Below, one piece after another: positions 44,479 to 54,166 of a stretch of DNA of 64,000 nt. Source of the stretch: Commensalibacter nepenthis. Its GTDB lineage: Bacteria; Pseudomonadota; Alphaproteobacteria; Acetobacterales; Acetobacteraceae. The position numbers were made by a program, and so were the translations under genes. A model generated the notes under the pieces. The model ran no database searches. It was not told where the DNA came from and worked only from the letters and a program-made list of their open reading frames with translations. The stretch lies in the NCBI RefSeq assembly GCF_029953305.1, contig NZ_JASBAN010000002.1, forward strand, positions 1 through 64,000. The letters run 5' to 3'. Every line of letters begins with the position of its first letter. Position 1 is the first letter of the stretch.

Positions 44479-44482
44479 TTTT

Positions 44483-44528
44483 AAATTTCTTTGGCAAAAA
44501 ACAACCCCCTTGTTCGCCAAAGAAATTT
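44483..44528. terminator. bidirectional terminator between parB and the iol cluster
   Basis: AAATTTCTTTGGC and its exact complement form a 13-bp stem. The interior can pair further (AACAA/TTGTT around CCCCC). It serves the convergent parB and dehydrogenase genes. Confidence 0.8.
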
Positions 44529-44530
44529 AT

Positions 44531-45673
44531 TTATTGAATTGTAGGAATTTCTTCTAAATTAACCCAACGATTTTCAATTGATGAAATAGAAATAGCCTCA
44601 GAAATTCGAACAATGGTTAACGCATCTCTAAAATTAAAATCGGTCTGTATATTTTTTTCAATACATTCCATTAATTTACGAACTTCCAGCGTTTTAAGAT
44701 CATTAAAGCCAATTTGATGTCCACCTGCAGGACAGAATTCACCATATCCTTTATGTTCTGGTCCAGCCACAATAGTGGTAAATCCACGGCGACCTGCTTT
44801 TTGATCTCCTTTATAAATTTGTAACTCGTTAAATCTGGCTTGGTCAAAAATCAAAGAGCCTTTACTGCCACAAATTTCAAATCCATGATGCATTTCCCAT
44901 CCTGTTGCTAACCATGAAGAGGTCACAACACCAGTAAAATGATGATCTTTGAATTGAATTAATGCATTGACTTGATCGTCTGTATAAACAGGTTTTGAAC
45001 CACCATCCTTTGTAGGTCTAGAGTTATAGATTGTATCTAATTTTCCACAAACCGAGTCAAATTCACCCAACAAGAAACGTGCTGTTGCTAGAGCATGAGA
45101 ACCAATATCCCCCAAAGCTCCGCCAAACTGATTTTTTTCACAGCGCCAGTTGTAGGGTGCCGCATCTGCCATGAATCCTTCTGAATGAATACCACGATAG
45201 CCTGTAATTTCACCAATTTCACCACTTTGAATAATTTCTTTGGCTGTAATCATCATTGGATTGCGTAAATAGTTAAAGCCAACCATCGTAATAACTCCAG
45301 CCTGTTCAGCAGCTTTGGTCATTGTAATGGCATCATTTAGATTGGTTGCCAAAGGTTTTTCACAATAAACAATTTTTTTTGCATTGATGGCTTCCAAAGC
45401 CATTGGTGTATGTAAATTATTAGGGGTTGTGATGGATACAATATCAATTTCTGGATTGTGAATTAGCGATTTCCAATCATCGGTCGCTTGCTCAAATCCT
45501 AATTGTTTGGCTGCGGCTTTTGCTTTATCAAGTGGGACATCAGCCAATATTTTCAAAATAGGCTCTTGTTGCACGGGGAAAAAGCGTGCCACATTTCCAA
45601 AGGCCCAAGCATGAGCTTTGCCCATAAAGCCACTACCGATAACACCGACACCTAAATTTGTTTTTTGTTTCAT
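44531..45673 (-). CDS. Gfo/Idh/MocA-family oxidoreductase of the inositol cluster
   Basis: The 380-aa NAD(P)-dependent dehydrogenase has the Rossmann motif GVGVIGSGFMGKAHAWAFGN and the family EKP motif in IVYCEKPLATNLNDAITMTK. It also has GDIGSHALATARFLLGEF, with the catalytic-site His. It is the last gene of the minus-strand run, 18 bases after iolB. It probably oxidises a further inositol isomer such as scyllo-inositol or an inosose derivative; the precise substrate is not told by sequence. Confidence 0.82.
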   Translation of the reverse strand: MKQKTNLGVGVIGSGFMGKAHAWAFGNVARFFPVQQEPILKILADVPLDKAKAAAKQLGFEQATDDWKSLIHNPEIDIVSITTPNNLHTPMALEAINAKKIVYCEKPLATNLNDAITMTKAAEQAGVITMVGFNYLRNPMMITAKEIIQSGEIGEITGYRGIHSEGFMADAAPYNWRCEKNQFGGALGDIGSHALATARFLLGEFDSVCGKLDTIYNSRPTKDGGSKPVYTDDQVNALIQFKDHHFTGVVTSSWLATGWEMHHGFEICGSKGSLIFDQARFNELQIYKGDQKAGRRGFTTIVAGPEHKGYGEFCPAGGHQIGFNDLKTLEVRKLMECIEKNIQTDFNFRDALTIVRISEAISISSIENRWVNLEEIPTIQ

Positions 45674-45691
45674 TGTATGTTTTCTCTAATT

Positions 45692-46492
45692 TTATTGAAA
45701 AGCAATATCTGCGAAATCTGGACTTTGGCTAAATTTCCATTGTTTGGTTGGACCTGCCATGACGTTCAAATAATAGGAATCACAACCATGAGGCGCACCA
45801 ACAGGGTGATATCCTTTTGGAACCATTACCGTTTCTCCATCATAGACAGACATGGTTTCATCTAACGAGCGATCGTCTGTATAAACACGCTGGAAAACAT
45901 ATCCTCCTTTACGCTTATTACGATGATAATAGGTTTCTTCCAGATAGGTTTCTTTGCCTTCGATGGGGGTATCATGTTTATGGGGTGGATAACTGGACCA
46001 GTTTCCTCCTGGAGTGATAACTTCTACAACCAGTAAAGTTTCAGATGGATCAGTATCGGTCAGCATATTATTAACATAACGCACATTCGTGCCACTGCCC
46101 CGCTTAACGGTTTCAATATCGTCAGCTTTGATCGCATAAGGAGCAACGCCCTTTTTTGCAGGGGCTTGGCAAATAGCTAATTCTAAATAAGTGGTTGCTT
46201 TGACTGTCCATTTCATATGAGGAGGAACATAAACCGCAGAAGGCTTACCATCAAAAACAGACATACGTTCACCCAGAACACCGAAATCTTTTTCTGTGGT
46301 TGAAATATCGGCTTTTCCTGTGATAATGACCAAGCAAATTTCATTGTCATTACCATCTCTGATTAATGTTTGCCCAGCTTGTAAGTGAGCCACTTCAAAT
46401 CCGATATATTGCCAGCCAGCACTTTGAGGGGTAATGCGTGTGACAATGCCTTCTGCATCTGGAGTATGGGGTTTGACGAGTAATTTACTCAT
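45692..46492 (-). CDS. iolB: 5-deoxy-glucuronate isomerase
   Basis: The 266-aa bicupin converts 5-deoxy-D-glucuronate to 2-deoxy-5-keto-D-gluconate. Conserved pieces are GEMTL-like GQTLIRDGNDNEICLV, SVFDGKPSAVYVPPHMKWTV, the GGNWSSYPPHKHDTP metal-binding cupin block and ETYYHRNKRKGGYVFQRVY. Length is normal. It lies between iolE and the dehydrogenase with gaps of 10-18 bases. Confidence 0.93.
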   Translation of the reverse strand: MSKLLVKPHTPDAEGIVTRITPQSAGWQYIGFEVAHLQAGQTLIRDGNDNEICLVIITGKADISTTEKDFGVLGERMSVFDGKPSAVYVPPHMKWTVKATTYLELAICQAPAKKGVAPYAIKADDIETVKRGSGTNVRYVNNMLTDTDPSETLLVVEVITPGGNWSSYPPHKHDTPIEGKETYLEETYYHRNKRKGGYVFQRVYTDDRSLDETMSVYDGETVMVPKGYHPVGAPHGCDSYYLNVMAGPTKQWKFSQSPDFADIAFQ

Positions 46493-46502
46493 GAGAAGCT
46501 CC

Positions 46503-47390
46503 TTATTTTTGAATACCAGCTTGATTTAATGAAGTAATAAGATGTTTATATCCTTTGGTAACATATTGAAATGGATTGGCTTTAACAGGATCTTGTTCAG
46601 CTTCAATGACAATCCAGCCAGAATAGTTTTGGAATGGCTTAAAAAATTCAACATAATCAACACTGCCATCGCCAGGAACCGTAAAGACACCTTGTAAAAC
46701 ACCGTCTAAGAATGGCCAATTTTCAGCATTGGCTTTTTTCATAACATCTTCACGAACGTCTTTGGTATGAATATGAGCAACACGTTCTGCATAATTTTTG
46801 GCTAGACGAATAGGATCCGCCCCGCCCCATGTTGCATGACCTGTATCCAATAAAAGATATACTTCTTTGTTTGTAGACCCCATTAAACGGTCAATATCTT
46901 CTTCTGATTGGACAATCGTTCCCATATGATGGTGAAAAGATAATTTAACCCCATAATCTAGTGTTAATTGAGCAAGTTCGTTCAGTTTTTCAAAATAACC
47001 TTGCCAACAAGATTTTTCCATAATTGGGCGATGTGCTAGTCCAATATCACGGCGACCTTGAATAGTATTGGCTGTTTCAGCATATACAACCACATCACAT
47101 CCCATTGCTTTTAATAAATCGAGGTGAGAACGCATTGCCTTAAATTCTTCTTTGGCAGAACGTAATAACAAAGCCCCTGAAAACCACCAACTGGTGAGGT
47201 CTAAATTATATTTTCTCAAAGTTTGTTTCAAAGCATTGGCTTCTTTTGGAAATTTGTTGCCCATTTCCATGCCTTCGATACCAATTTGACTGGCTTCGGA
47301 AAGACAAATATCCAAAGGAATATCGCCACCAAGTTCAGGCATGTCATCATTAGACCAACAAATTGCGTGCGCACCAATACGAATTGTCAT
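46503..47390 (-). CDS. iolE: myo-inosose-2 dehydratase
   Basis: The start is placed at ATG 47390 (AAGGAACAAAGAAC before it). A longer frame would overlap iolD and adds 11 unconserved residues. The 295-aa TIM-barrel enzyme dehydrates scyllo-inosose. Motifs include IRIGAHAICWSNDDMPELGG, LTSWWFSGALLLRSAKEEFK, VKLSFHHHMGTIVQSEEDID and LLLDTGHATWGGADP, which supply metal-binding Glu, Asp and His. It is in the iol operon between iolD and iolB. Confidence 0.93.
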   Translation of the reverse strand: MTIRIGAHAICWSNDDMPELGGDIPLDICLSEASQIGIEGMEMGNKFPKEANALKQTLRKYNLDLTSWWFSGALLLRSAKEEFKAMRSHLDLLKAMGCDVVVYAETANTIQGRRDIGLAHRPIMEKSCWQGYFEKLNELAQLTLDYGVKLSFHHHMGTIVQSEEDIDRLMGSTNKEVYLLLDTGHATWGGADPIRLAKNYAERVAHIHTKDVREDVMKKANAENWPFLDGVLQGVFTVPGDGSVDYVEFFKPFQNYSGWIVIEAEQDPVKANPFQYVTKGYKHLITSLNQAGIQK

Positions 47391-47413
47391 GTTCTTTGTT
47401 CCTTGTTTAATTT

Positions 47414-49273
47414 TTAATTCCAAAGTCTTTGAGTTTTTTTATAGTTTAAGTATGTTTTATAGGCTTCATTGACTGTTTTTTGCTTTGAAATTTCTGGCAC
47501 AGCAACATCCCACCAATAGCCACATTCTTCGGTAATGCTGACGGCTTCGGTATCAATCACGATGACGGTTGTGCGATCATTCTGTCCTGATTTTATTAAT
47601 GCATCTTGTAATTCTTGAACAGAAGAAACTTTTTTACTGATTGCCCCTAATCCTCTAGCATGTTGGACGAAATCAATATTGGGTAATTCTTTGTGATGGG
47701 TATCTACAAGCATGTTATTAAATTGTTTTCCACCACAGGCTTGTTGTAAACGATTGATACATCCATAGCCACGATTATCAAGTAAAACGATGGTTATTTT
47801 TACCCCTAACATAATCGATGAAACAATTTCAGAGTTCAGCATCAGATAAGAACCATCGCCCACCATGACCACAACATTACGGTCTGGTTCTGCCATTTTT
47901 GCACCAATACCGCCAGCCACTTCATATCCCATACAAGAAAAACCATATTCCATGTGATATCCGCCACTTTGTTTGGCGCGCCATAATTTTTGTAATTCCC
48001 CAGGCAAACCGCCCGCAGCGCAGACAACAATACTATTATCAGGAATGGAACGCATAACCGCACCAATGACTTGGGCATCACTTGGTAATTTTTCTGCGGT
48101 TGTTGATGGGATCGCCATGTATTTATCGGCTATTTTATACCAATTTGCTTTCAAATTTTTAGCTTTTTCTGTCCAAGATTGATCGGTTTTATAATTGGTA
48201 ATTTGTTGGCTTAATAGTTCTAAAATTGCTTTGGCATCTCCAATGAGTGGATATGAATTATGTTTGGTGCCATCAAAAGGTTGAATATTAAGACCAATAA
48301 TTTTCAGGTTGGGATTTGTAAAGACTGCCCATGATCCTGTTGTAAAATCTTGTAATCTGCTGCCGATAGCAAGGATAACATCCGCTTCATTTGCCAGTGC
48401 ATTTGCGGCGGCTGTTCCTGAGACGCCTATCCCGCCCATGTTTAAAGGAGATTGGTCTGGAACTGCTGATTTACCAGCATTGGTTTCACCAGCAGGAATT
48501 CCATACTTATTACAGAAATCTTCAACTAGCTTTTCCGCACCAGAATAAGCAACACCGCCACCAATGATGATTAAAGGTTTTTTAGCTTTTAATAAAATTT
48601 CTTTAGCGGTTTCTAATTCATTTGGATCAGGATGAGGTCGACGAATATAATGAATTTTTTCTTCAAAGAATGTTGCTGGAAAATCCCATGCCATTGTTTG
48701 TACGTCTTGGCACAGAGAAAGGGTGACAGGTCCGCATTCTGCTGGATCCGTTAAAACAGTCATTGCACGCTGGAATGCAGGAATAATTTGTTCTGGTCGT
48801 GTAATGCGGTCGAAATATCTTGAAACAGGTTTGAAGCTGTCATTAACAGAAACAGTACCATCACCAAAATCTTCAAGCTGTTGTAATACTGGATCTGGCA
48901 GGCGTGTTGCAAAAACATCGCTAGGTAATAATAGAATAGGCAAACGGTTTGCATGTGCTACCCCGGCAGCTGTAATCATATTTAACGAACCTGGTCCAAT
49001 AGACGCTGTGCAAGCCATTACTTGTCTTCTACGTTTACCTTTGGCAAAAGCGATGGCTGTATGTGCCATTCCTTGTTCATTTTGCCCTCTGAAAGTTGGA
49101 AATTGATCTTTCACTTCGTATAATGCTTCCCCAAGACCAGCAACATTTCCATGACCAAAAATTGCCCACATTCCTGCAAAAAAAAGTTGAACGCTGCCAT
49201 CATCTAGTCTGATTTTTTGTGCCATCATTGCTTTGACCAAAGCTTGAGACATTGTAAGACGTATTGTTTTCAT
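47414..49273 (-). CDS. iolD: 3D-(3,5/4)-trihydroxycyclohexane-1,2-dione hydrolase
   Basis: The 619-aa thiamine-diphosphate enzyme opens the inositol ring. It starts TIRLTMSQALVKAMMAQKIR and has the ThDP Glu region FRGQNEQGMAHTAIAFAKGK. The ThDP/metal motif is VVMVGDGSYLMLNSEIVSSI (GDG to N). The GCINRLQQACGG and LVDTHHKELPNIDFVQHARG blocks are iolD-specific. Length is as in other IolD proteins. It follows iolC by 30 bases. Confidence 0.95.
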   Translation of the reverse strand: MKTIRLTMSQALVKAMMAQKIRLDDGSVQLFFAGMWAIFGHGNVAGLGEALYEVKDQFPTFRGQNEQGMAHTAIAFAKGKRRRQVMACTASIGPGSLNMITAAGVAHANRLPILLLPSDVFATRLPDPVLQQLEDFGDGTVSVNDSFKPVSRYFDRITRPEQIIPAFQRAMTVLTDPAECGPVTLSLCQDVQTMAWDFPATFFEEKIHYIRRPHPDPNELETAKEILLKAKKPLIIIGGGVAYSGAEKLVEDFCNKYGIPAGETNAGKSAVPDQSPLNMGGIGVSGTAAANALANEADVILAIGSRLQDFTTGSWAVFTNPNLKIIGLNIQPFDGTKHNSYPLIGDAKAILELLSQQITNYKTDQSWTEKAKNLKANWYKIADKYMAIPSTTAEKLPSDAQVIGAVMRSIPDNSIVVCAAGGLPGELQKLWRAKQSGGYHMEYGFSCMGYEVAGGIGAKMAEPDRNVVVMVGDGSYLMLNSEIVSSIMLGVKITIVLLDNRGYGCINRLQQACGGKQFNNMLVDTHHKELPNIDFVQHARGLGAISKKVSSVQELQDALIKSGQNDRTTVIVIDTEAVSITEECGYWWDVAVPEISKQKTVNEAYKTYLNYKKTQRLWN

Positions 49274-49303
49274 TATTGTTCTCCTTAACTTGTCTGGGGA
49301 ATA

Positions 49304-51208
49304 TTATTGCGCTGCTTTTAGCCAAGCATCAACGAGCTGTTGAAAAGCATTAGCCATCTTTTGAATAGCTTCATCATCATTGATTTGTTTTGTAAACCAT
49401 TGACGTGCAGGCTCTCCAAAGATTGTACGACCCACGGCAAATCCTTTGACATAAGATATTTTTGCAGCAGCTTGGAAAGCTTGTGTAATGGTTTCAAGGG
49501 GGGCATCTAACCCAAGCACCACAACACCCCGACATAGAGGATCATTTTGTTTAATAACGTTATTAATTTCTTTCCATGCAGCCTGATCTTGTTGAGGTTC
49601 TAGTTTCCACCATGCTGGCTTAAGACCTGCGTCGTAAAGTTGTTGTAAGGCGGTTGCGATGGTTTGGCTGTCTAATGGTCCATTTTTTCCAGCGATAATT
49701 TCAATTAACAATTCCCGTTGTAAACGCTGACACGCATCATAGGCACGTTCAAGTTCTCTTAATTGTTTCTTTTTTAATTCAATAGGATCATCAGGGTGAT
49801 AAAAGCAAAGGCATTTCACTGTATGTTGTGCTGGCCATGATAATAATTGTGCGCCTAGGCTGCCTTTACCATCAAAATCAAGGGGGCGAGAACCAGGATA
49901 TTCAATGGGACGAGAAATCCATAGATTTTCATGAGATGCTAAAAATAATGCTTCTTGACCATAGCGACCATCCATAAAAGTGCCAAACCCAGGTCTGCCT
50001 TTAGCAACTAATGCTGCTGCTTTAATGGTTAGGATTTTAAACTCACTGATTTTATCTCGAGAAACTCCATATTCATCCACCATTTCTTCTAATTGCAAAC
50101 GATGATCGCATGCCAATGCCATGATAGGGTTAGTTTGAACAGGACGCGTTGTTGCTTGATGTAAATGGGTCAGCGTTTTGTCGTGTTGAATAGAATGATT
50201 ATGACTATTTTGATTTAAAAAATGCGTTAATTCAATAAAGGTCGGATATTCTGGGGAGCATAGTAAACGAGAAACTGCAAATGCTCCACACGCATTTGCA
50301 TAAGTACAACAAACATTAATCGGTTCATTTTTTAACCAGCCCCTTAAGAAACCAGACATGAACGCATCGCCAGCTCCAAGCGTATTACAAACAGTAACTT
50401 TGAAGCCTTTTCCTTTAATTCCTTGATCCAAAACATGAGGAATATCCCCATCAAAAACAACGCATCCCATAGGACCACGTTTACAGACAATGGTTGCTTG
50501 TGGAGCAATTTTGCGAATATGCCGAATAGCTTCGATGGTGTTTTCATAACCGCTGGCAATATGTAGTTCCTCTTCTGTGCCAACGATCAAATCACATTCA
50601 GGGAGAATGGATAATAATTTCTCTGTTACTTCTTTAGAACGCACATAACGTGCTTCACCATCACCAATAGATGCAACCCCCCATAGATTTGGGCGATAAT
50701 CAATATCGATAATGACTTTTCCGCCATGTGTATGAATCAATTTCATGGCTTTACGTTGTGCTTTTGCGCTGTTTTCTTGGGCGAAATGCGTTCCTGTTAC
50801 TACAATTGCTTTGGCTTTTTTAATGAAATCCTCATGAATATCCTCTTCTGATAACGCAGCATCGGCACAATCAGTTCTGTAAAATAGCAACGGAAATTGT
50901 TCAGAATCCCTAATGCCAAGAATTGCTAGGGCAGTTAGGCGTTCCGGATCTTGATGAATCCCTTTGGTATTAACGCCTTCACGTTGCATTTGTTCGATAA
51001 TAAAATGTCCAAAATGATCCTTCCCAACCCGCGTAATCACACCTGATTTTAATCCCAAACGGGATGTTCCAATGGCAATATTGGCTGGGCATCCGCCAAC
51101 GGCTTTATTAAAAGATGAAGTATCTTCTAACCGACAGCCTATTTGTTGAGAATAAAGATCAATAGAAGATCTTCCTATAGTAATCACATCGAGTTCGCCA
51201 TTGGTCAT
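49304..51208 (-). CDS. iolC: 5-dehydro-2-deoxygluconokinase fused to a DUF2090 aldolase-like domain
   Basis: The 634-aa protein has two parts. Residues 1 to about 335 are a PfkB-type sugar kinase (DVITIGRSSIDLYSQQIGCR; FNKAVGGCPANIAIGTSRLG; the anion-hole/catalytic motif NTLGAGDAFMSGFLRGW). Residues about 360-634 are a DUF2090 domain (ALACDHRLQLEEMVDEYGVS; YGQEALFLAS; AVGRTIFGEPARQWF), a TIM-barrel aldolase-like fold. The fusion can phosphorylate 2-deoxy-5-keto-gluconate and probably cleave it, standing in for iolJ. It is the first gene of the minus-strand operon. Confidence 0.93.
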   Translation of the reverse strand: MTNGELDVITIGRSSIDLYSQQIGCRLEDTSSFNKAVGGCPANIAIGTSRLGLKSGVITRVGKDHFGHFIIEQMQREGVNTKGIHQDPERLTALAILGIRDSEQFPLLFYRTDCADAALSEEDIHEDFIKKAKAIVVTGTHFAQENSAKAQRKAMKLIHTHGGKVIIDIDYRPNLWGVASIGDGEARYVRSKEVTEKLLSILPECDLIVGTEEELHIASGYENTIEAIRHIRKIAPQATIVCKRGPMGCVVFDGDIPHVLDQGIKGKGFKVTVCNTLGAGDAFMSGFLRGWLKNEPINVCCTYANACGAFAVSRLLCSPEYPTFIELTHFLNQNSHNHSIQHDKTLTHLHQATTRPVQTNPIMALACDHRLQLEEMVDEYGVSRDKISEFKILTIKAAALVAKGRPGFGTFMDGRYGQEALFLASHENLWISRPIEYPGSRPLDFDGKGSLGAQLLSWPAQHTVKCLCFYHPDDPIELKKKQLRELERAYDACQRLQRELLIEIIAGKNGPLDSQTIATALQQLYDAGLKPAWWKLEPQQDQAAWKEINNVIKQNDPLCRGVVVLGLDAPLETITQAFQAAAKISYVKGFAVGRTIFGEPARQWFTKQINDDEAIQKMANAFQQLVDAWLKAAQ

Positions 51209-51255
51209 GAAGTATTCTCCAACTATAATAATAAAATTCTATTTTTCATAAATAT

Positions 51256-51279
51256 AGAAAAATAATTTTAAATTTACGA
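51256..51279 (-). promoter_or_regulatory. candidate IolR site upstream of iolC
   Basis: AGAAAAATAATTTTAAATTT followed by ACGA matches, with few changes, the stretch at 55221-55244 upstream of the iolG-like gene. Both lie about 50 bases ahead of minus-strand iol genes. The rest of 51280-51440 shows no feature. Confidence 0.4.
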
Positions 51280-51442
51280 CAGACTAAGGCTTTTGGATAA
51301 TAAAAAAGATGTGATCTTTTGCTTTTCACAGCTTATTGATCGAGCTTTACCTTCAAAAATCATAGGCAGAATGCTCAACAAAAAGTTATCATAAACCTTT
51401 TTGACAGAAAAAAGAGTTAAAAACTGCGAATTAATTAGTTAA

Positions 51443-51564
51443 TTTGGAAAAATTTTTTCAAAAAATTAGAATTTTAGCAATCGTTACACAATAAGTTTAT
51501 TAAGAAAATTTATTATTTATATAATAATTAGCAAATATTATTCTTTTAGAAAAAATTTTCTAAA
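51443..51564. promoter_or_regulatory. two GAAAAA-TTTTTC palindromes in the iolC-iolT divergent region
   Basis: TTTGGAAAAATTTTTTCAAA (51443-51462) and TTTAGAAAAAATTTTCTAAA (51545-51564) are 20-bp near-perfect palindromes. They fit the GGAA-N6-TTCC type described for RpiR-family IolR in rhizobia, with one changed position each. The second has two perfect 9-bp arms. They could repress both divergent directions. The 51565-51739 leader of the transporter gene holds no ORF. Confidence 0.5.
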
Positions 51565-51739
51565 GAGGATGAGTATGCGGTTTACTTCATAGTTTGAAAT
51601 TATTTCGAATAAAGAATAATATTCAATAAGGTTGGCAAATTGCTTTTTGGTTGAGGTTCGTAAAAGACCTTTTTATCAGGGTTACAGAATACTCTTTTAA
51701 AATCTTAAAGGGTATTTTTAGATGAAAGAGTAAAGATCT

Positions 51740-53209
51740 ATGACTGATTTAACAAAAAGAAATTTTATTACTAAAACAACTCTGGTTGCAGCATTAGGGG
51801 GATTATTATTTGGATATGATACCTCGGTTATTTCGGGTGCTGTAGCATCGATTGATCATCAATTGGTCAAACCATTAAATCTTTCGAATAATTGGGAAGA
51901 TTTTATTTCTGGATTTGTTATTGCCAGCGCTCTTGTTGGGTGCATGATTGGCAGTATTATCAGCGGATTTGTTGCAGACTTTGTTGGTCGTAAAAAAGGG
52001 TTATTTATATCAGCTGTTCTTTTTGTGATTTCAGCATTGGGATCGGCTTGGCCTGAATATGGGGTGATATATCCTTTGCATGATCCTGTGGCGATTGTGT
52101 GTTCTTTTATCTTTTATCGTATTATTTGTGGTATTGGGGTGGGGATTGCGTCGACATTGGCACCTATGTATATTTCGGAAATTGCTCCGTCAACTATTCG
52201 TGGCAGTTTAATTATTTACTATCAAATTGCCATTGTTAGCGGTCAAGCTGGCGTTTATTTTGTGAATTGGTTTATTGCAAGTCTTGGCGATCATGATTGG
52301 TTGATGACCACAGGCTGGCGCATTATGTTGGTTTCAGAAATTATCCCAGCGTTTATTTTCTTGATCTTGTTGGTTCCTGCTGTTGAAACTCCTCGTTGGT
52401 TAATGCTGAAAAACCGCGATGAAGATGCATTGAATGTATTACATAATATTTTCCATCCAAACGAAGCACATCAAACCGCTGCAGAAATTAGAAGCAGCTT
52501 AAAGAAAAATACAGAATTGGGATCTTTATTTCAATTTGGTGCGGCTGCAGTTCTTGTAGGAATTGGTGTTGCGGCTTTTCAACAATTGGTTGGTATCAAT
52601 GCCGTGATGTATTATGCCCCTGAAATGTTTAAAAATATGGGCTTTGGTGAAAGAGGGGCATTATTCCAGACAATTTTCGTTGGTGTTGTAACCGTTATTT
52701 TCTGTTTGATTGCTATGAAAATGGTGGATAAGGTTGGTAGAAAACCTTTGTTAATTGTTGGTAGTATTTTACAAGCTATTGCAATGTTAGGGTTGGCTGC
52801 GACTTTTATGTTTAAATTAGATAGCATGATTGCTGTCTTTATGATCCTTTTTTACTGTGCCAGCTTCTCTATTTCATGGGGACCAATGGCTTGGGTTTTA
52901 TTGGCAGAATTGTTCCCTACAGCAATCAAAGGACGTGCCATGAGCTTGGCTGTTTTTATTGAATGGACAGTAAATTTATTCGTATCATGGTCATTTAAAA
53001 TTATGGATGGCAATGCTTCTTTGAATGCAGTGTTCAATCATGGTTTCCCATTTATTATCTATGGAATTATGGGGGTATTAGGAACGTTCTTTGTGATCTT
53101 CTTTGTTCCAGAAACAAAAGGACGCAGTTTGGAAGAAATTCAACAAATTTGGTTGGATCGTAAGAACAAAACACAAACAGATAATCAGGTTTCTGTTAAA
53201 GCATTATAA
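51740..53209 (+). CDS. iolT: MFS sugar-porter, probable myo-inositol transporter
   Basis: The 489-aa protein has 12 transmembrane helices and all sugar-porter signatures: GGLLFGYDTSVISGAVASID, the GFVADFVGRKKG loop (motif A), RIICGIGVGIASTLAPMYIS, the QQLVGINAVMYYAPEMF motif and PETKGRSLEEIQQIW. Proton-coupled inositol transporters (IolT) share this layout. It is divergent from iolC with a 530-base promoter region. Confidence 0.88.
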   Translation: MTDLTKRNFITKTTLVAALGGLLFGYDTSVISGAVASIDHQLVKPLNLSNNWEDFISGFVIASALVGCMIGSIISGFVADFVGRKKGLFISAVLFVISALGSAWPEYGVIYPLHDPVAIVCSFIFYRIICGIGVGIASTLAPMYISEIAPSTIRGSLIIYYQIAIVSGQAGVYFVNWFIASLGDHDWLMTTGWRIMLVSEIIPAFIFLILLVPAVETPRWLMLKNRDEDALNVLHNIFHPNEAHQTAAEIRSSLKKNTELGSLFQFGAAAVLVGIGVAAFQQLVGINAVMYYAPEMFKNMGFGERGALFQTIFVGVVTVIFCLIAMKMVDKVGRKPLLIVGSILQAIAMLGLAATFMFKLDSMIAVFMILFYCASFSISWGPMAWVLLAELFPTAIKGRAMSLAVFIEWTVNLFVSWSFKIMDGNASLNAVFNHGFPFIIYGIMGVLGTFFVIFFVPETKGRSLEEIQQIWLDRKNKTQTDNQVSVKAL

Positions 53210-53223
53210 AAGCAATTTTGTAC

Positions 53224-53255
53224 TGCCTTCACACTGTTTCAATGTTGTGAAGGCA
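53224..53255 (+). terminator. hairpin after the transporter gene
   Basis: TGCCTTCACA and TGTGAAGGCA form a 10-bp stem with a 12-base loop, 14 bases past the stop. There is no T-run, so it may only attenuate before the next gene on the same strand. Confidence 0.5.
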
Positions 53256-53292
53256 ATATTCTGCCCATAGATTTTAAACATAAGAGGTTATT

Positions 53293-54117
53293 ATGCGTCA
53301 TATTGGATGTTGTACATGGATTTTTGATAATGAACCCATTGAAGAAACCGCCCTTCTTGTAAAAAATATTGGACTAAATGGTGTAGAGTTACATGGGGAT
53401 ATTCATTCGATTGATCCTGTGCAGGCTGGTAGAGTTTTTGCAGATCAAGGGTTGCAAATATTTTCTATCACTCCTGGGGATGCTGATATTTCCCATCCTG
53501 ATGCGACTATTCGACAAGAAGCTATTGATTATTATAAGAAATTAATTGATTGGGTTTTGAAAATTAATCAACAACCTTGTTCCCCATTGATTTCTTGTCA
53601 TGGTCTGGTGCAACGTATACGTCCTATCAGCACACAAAAAGAAGAAAATATGCTTTTAGTGGAAAGTACAAAACAAATCTGTACTATGGCGCAACAGGCA
53701 GGAATTGACGTTGTTTTTGAAGTGTTAAATCGTTATGAAAGTTATCAAATTTGCACTTTGAAAGAGGGGTTGAATTTAATTGAACATGTCAAAGCTCCTA
53801 ATTTAAAGATATTAGCAGATGCGTATCATATGAATATAGAAGAGGCTGATCCTGCAACGTCCTTAAGGGAAGTTGGGCAACATCTTGGTCTTTATCATGC
53901 GGCAGATTCAAATCGCGGTGCAATAGGTGAGGGACATACAGATTTTAAGTCACAAATCATGGCATTAAACGATATTCACTATCAAGGACCCATTATTTTT
54001 GAAATTGCAGCCCCAGGTCCTGATCCATTCAATACGAATAAAGGGGAAGGTTTTAAAAGGATTTTGGAACAACAATTAAAAAAATCAGTACATGCTATTC
54101 GTGCATTAAATAGTTAA
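53293..54117 (+). CDS. sugar phosphate isomerase/epimerase-family protein (IolI/tagatose 3-epimerase-like)
   Basis: The 274-aa TIM-barrel protein begins MRHIGCCTWIFDNEPIEETA. Metal-site residues are in VVFEVLNRYESYQICTLKEG (Glu), LADAYHMNIEEADPATSL (Asp, His), YHAADSNRGAIGEGHTDF (His) and IFEIAAPGPDPF (Glu). This Glu-Asp-His-Glu set is that of D-tagatose/psicose 3-epimerases and IolI inosose isomerases. In this cluster an inosose isomerase is the likely job; ketose epimerase is the alternative. Confidence 0.8.
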   Translation: MRHIGCCTWIFDNEPIEETALLVKNIGLNGVELHGDIHSIDPVQAGRVFADQGLQIFSITPGDADISHPDATIRQEAIDYYKKLIDWVLKINQQPCSPLISCHGLVQRIRPISTQKEENMLLVESTKQICTMAQQAGIDVVFEVLNRYESYQICTLKEGLNLIEHVKAPNLKILADAYHMNIEEADPATSLREVGQHLGLYHAADSNRGAIGEGHTDFKSQIMALNDIHYQGPIIFEIAAPGPDPFNTNKGEGFKRILEQQLKKSVHAIRALNS

Positions 54118-54127
54118 TTTTATTGGT

Positions 54128-54159
54128 ATAAAAGGTAAATAAAGAGACTTACCTTTTAT
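54128..54159. terminator. bidirectional terminator between convergent genes
   Basis: ATAAAAGGTAA pairs perfectly with TTACCTTTTAT across a ten-base loop and is followed by a T7 run. It separates the epimerase-like gene from the minus-strand dehydrogenase. Confidence 0.8.
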
Positions 54160-54166
54160 CATTTTT

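Noticed and set aside
47842..48081. Antisense and alternative frames within iolD and other iol genes
   Set aside because: They are shadows of strongly conserved coding sequence.
51209..51739. A small gene or riboswitch in the iolC-iolT gap
   Set aside because: No ORF with a ribosome site and no recognisable riboswitch core; only the palindromes stand out.
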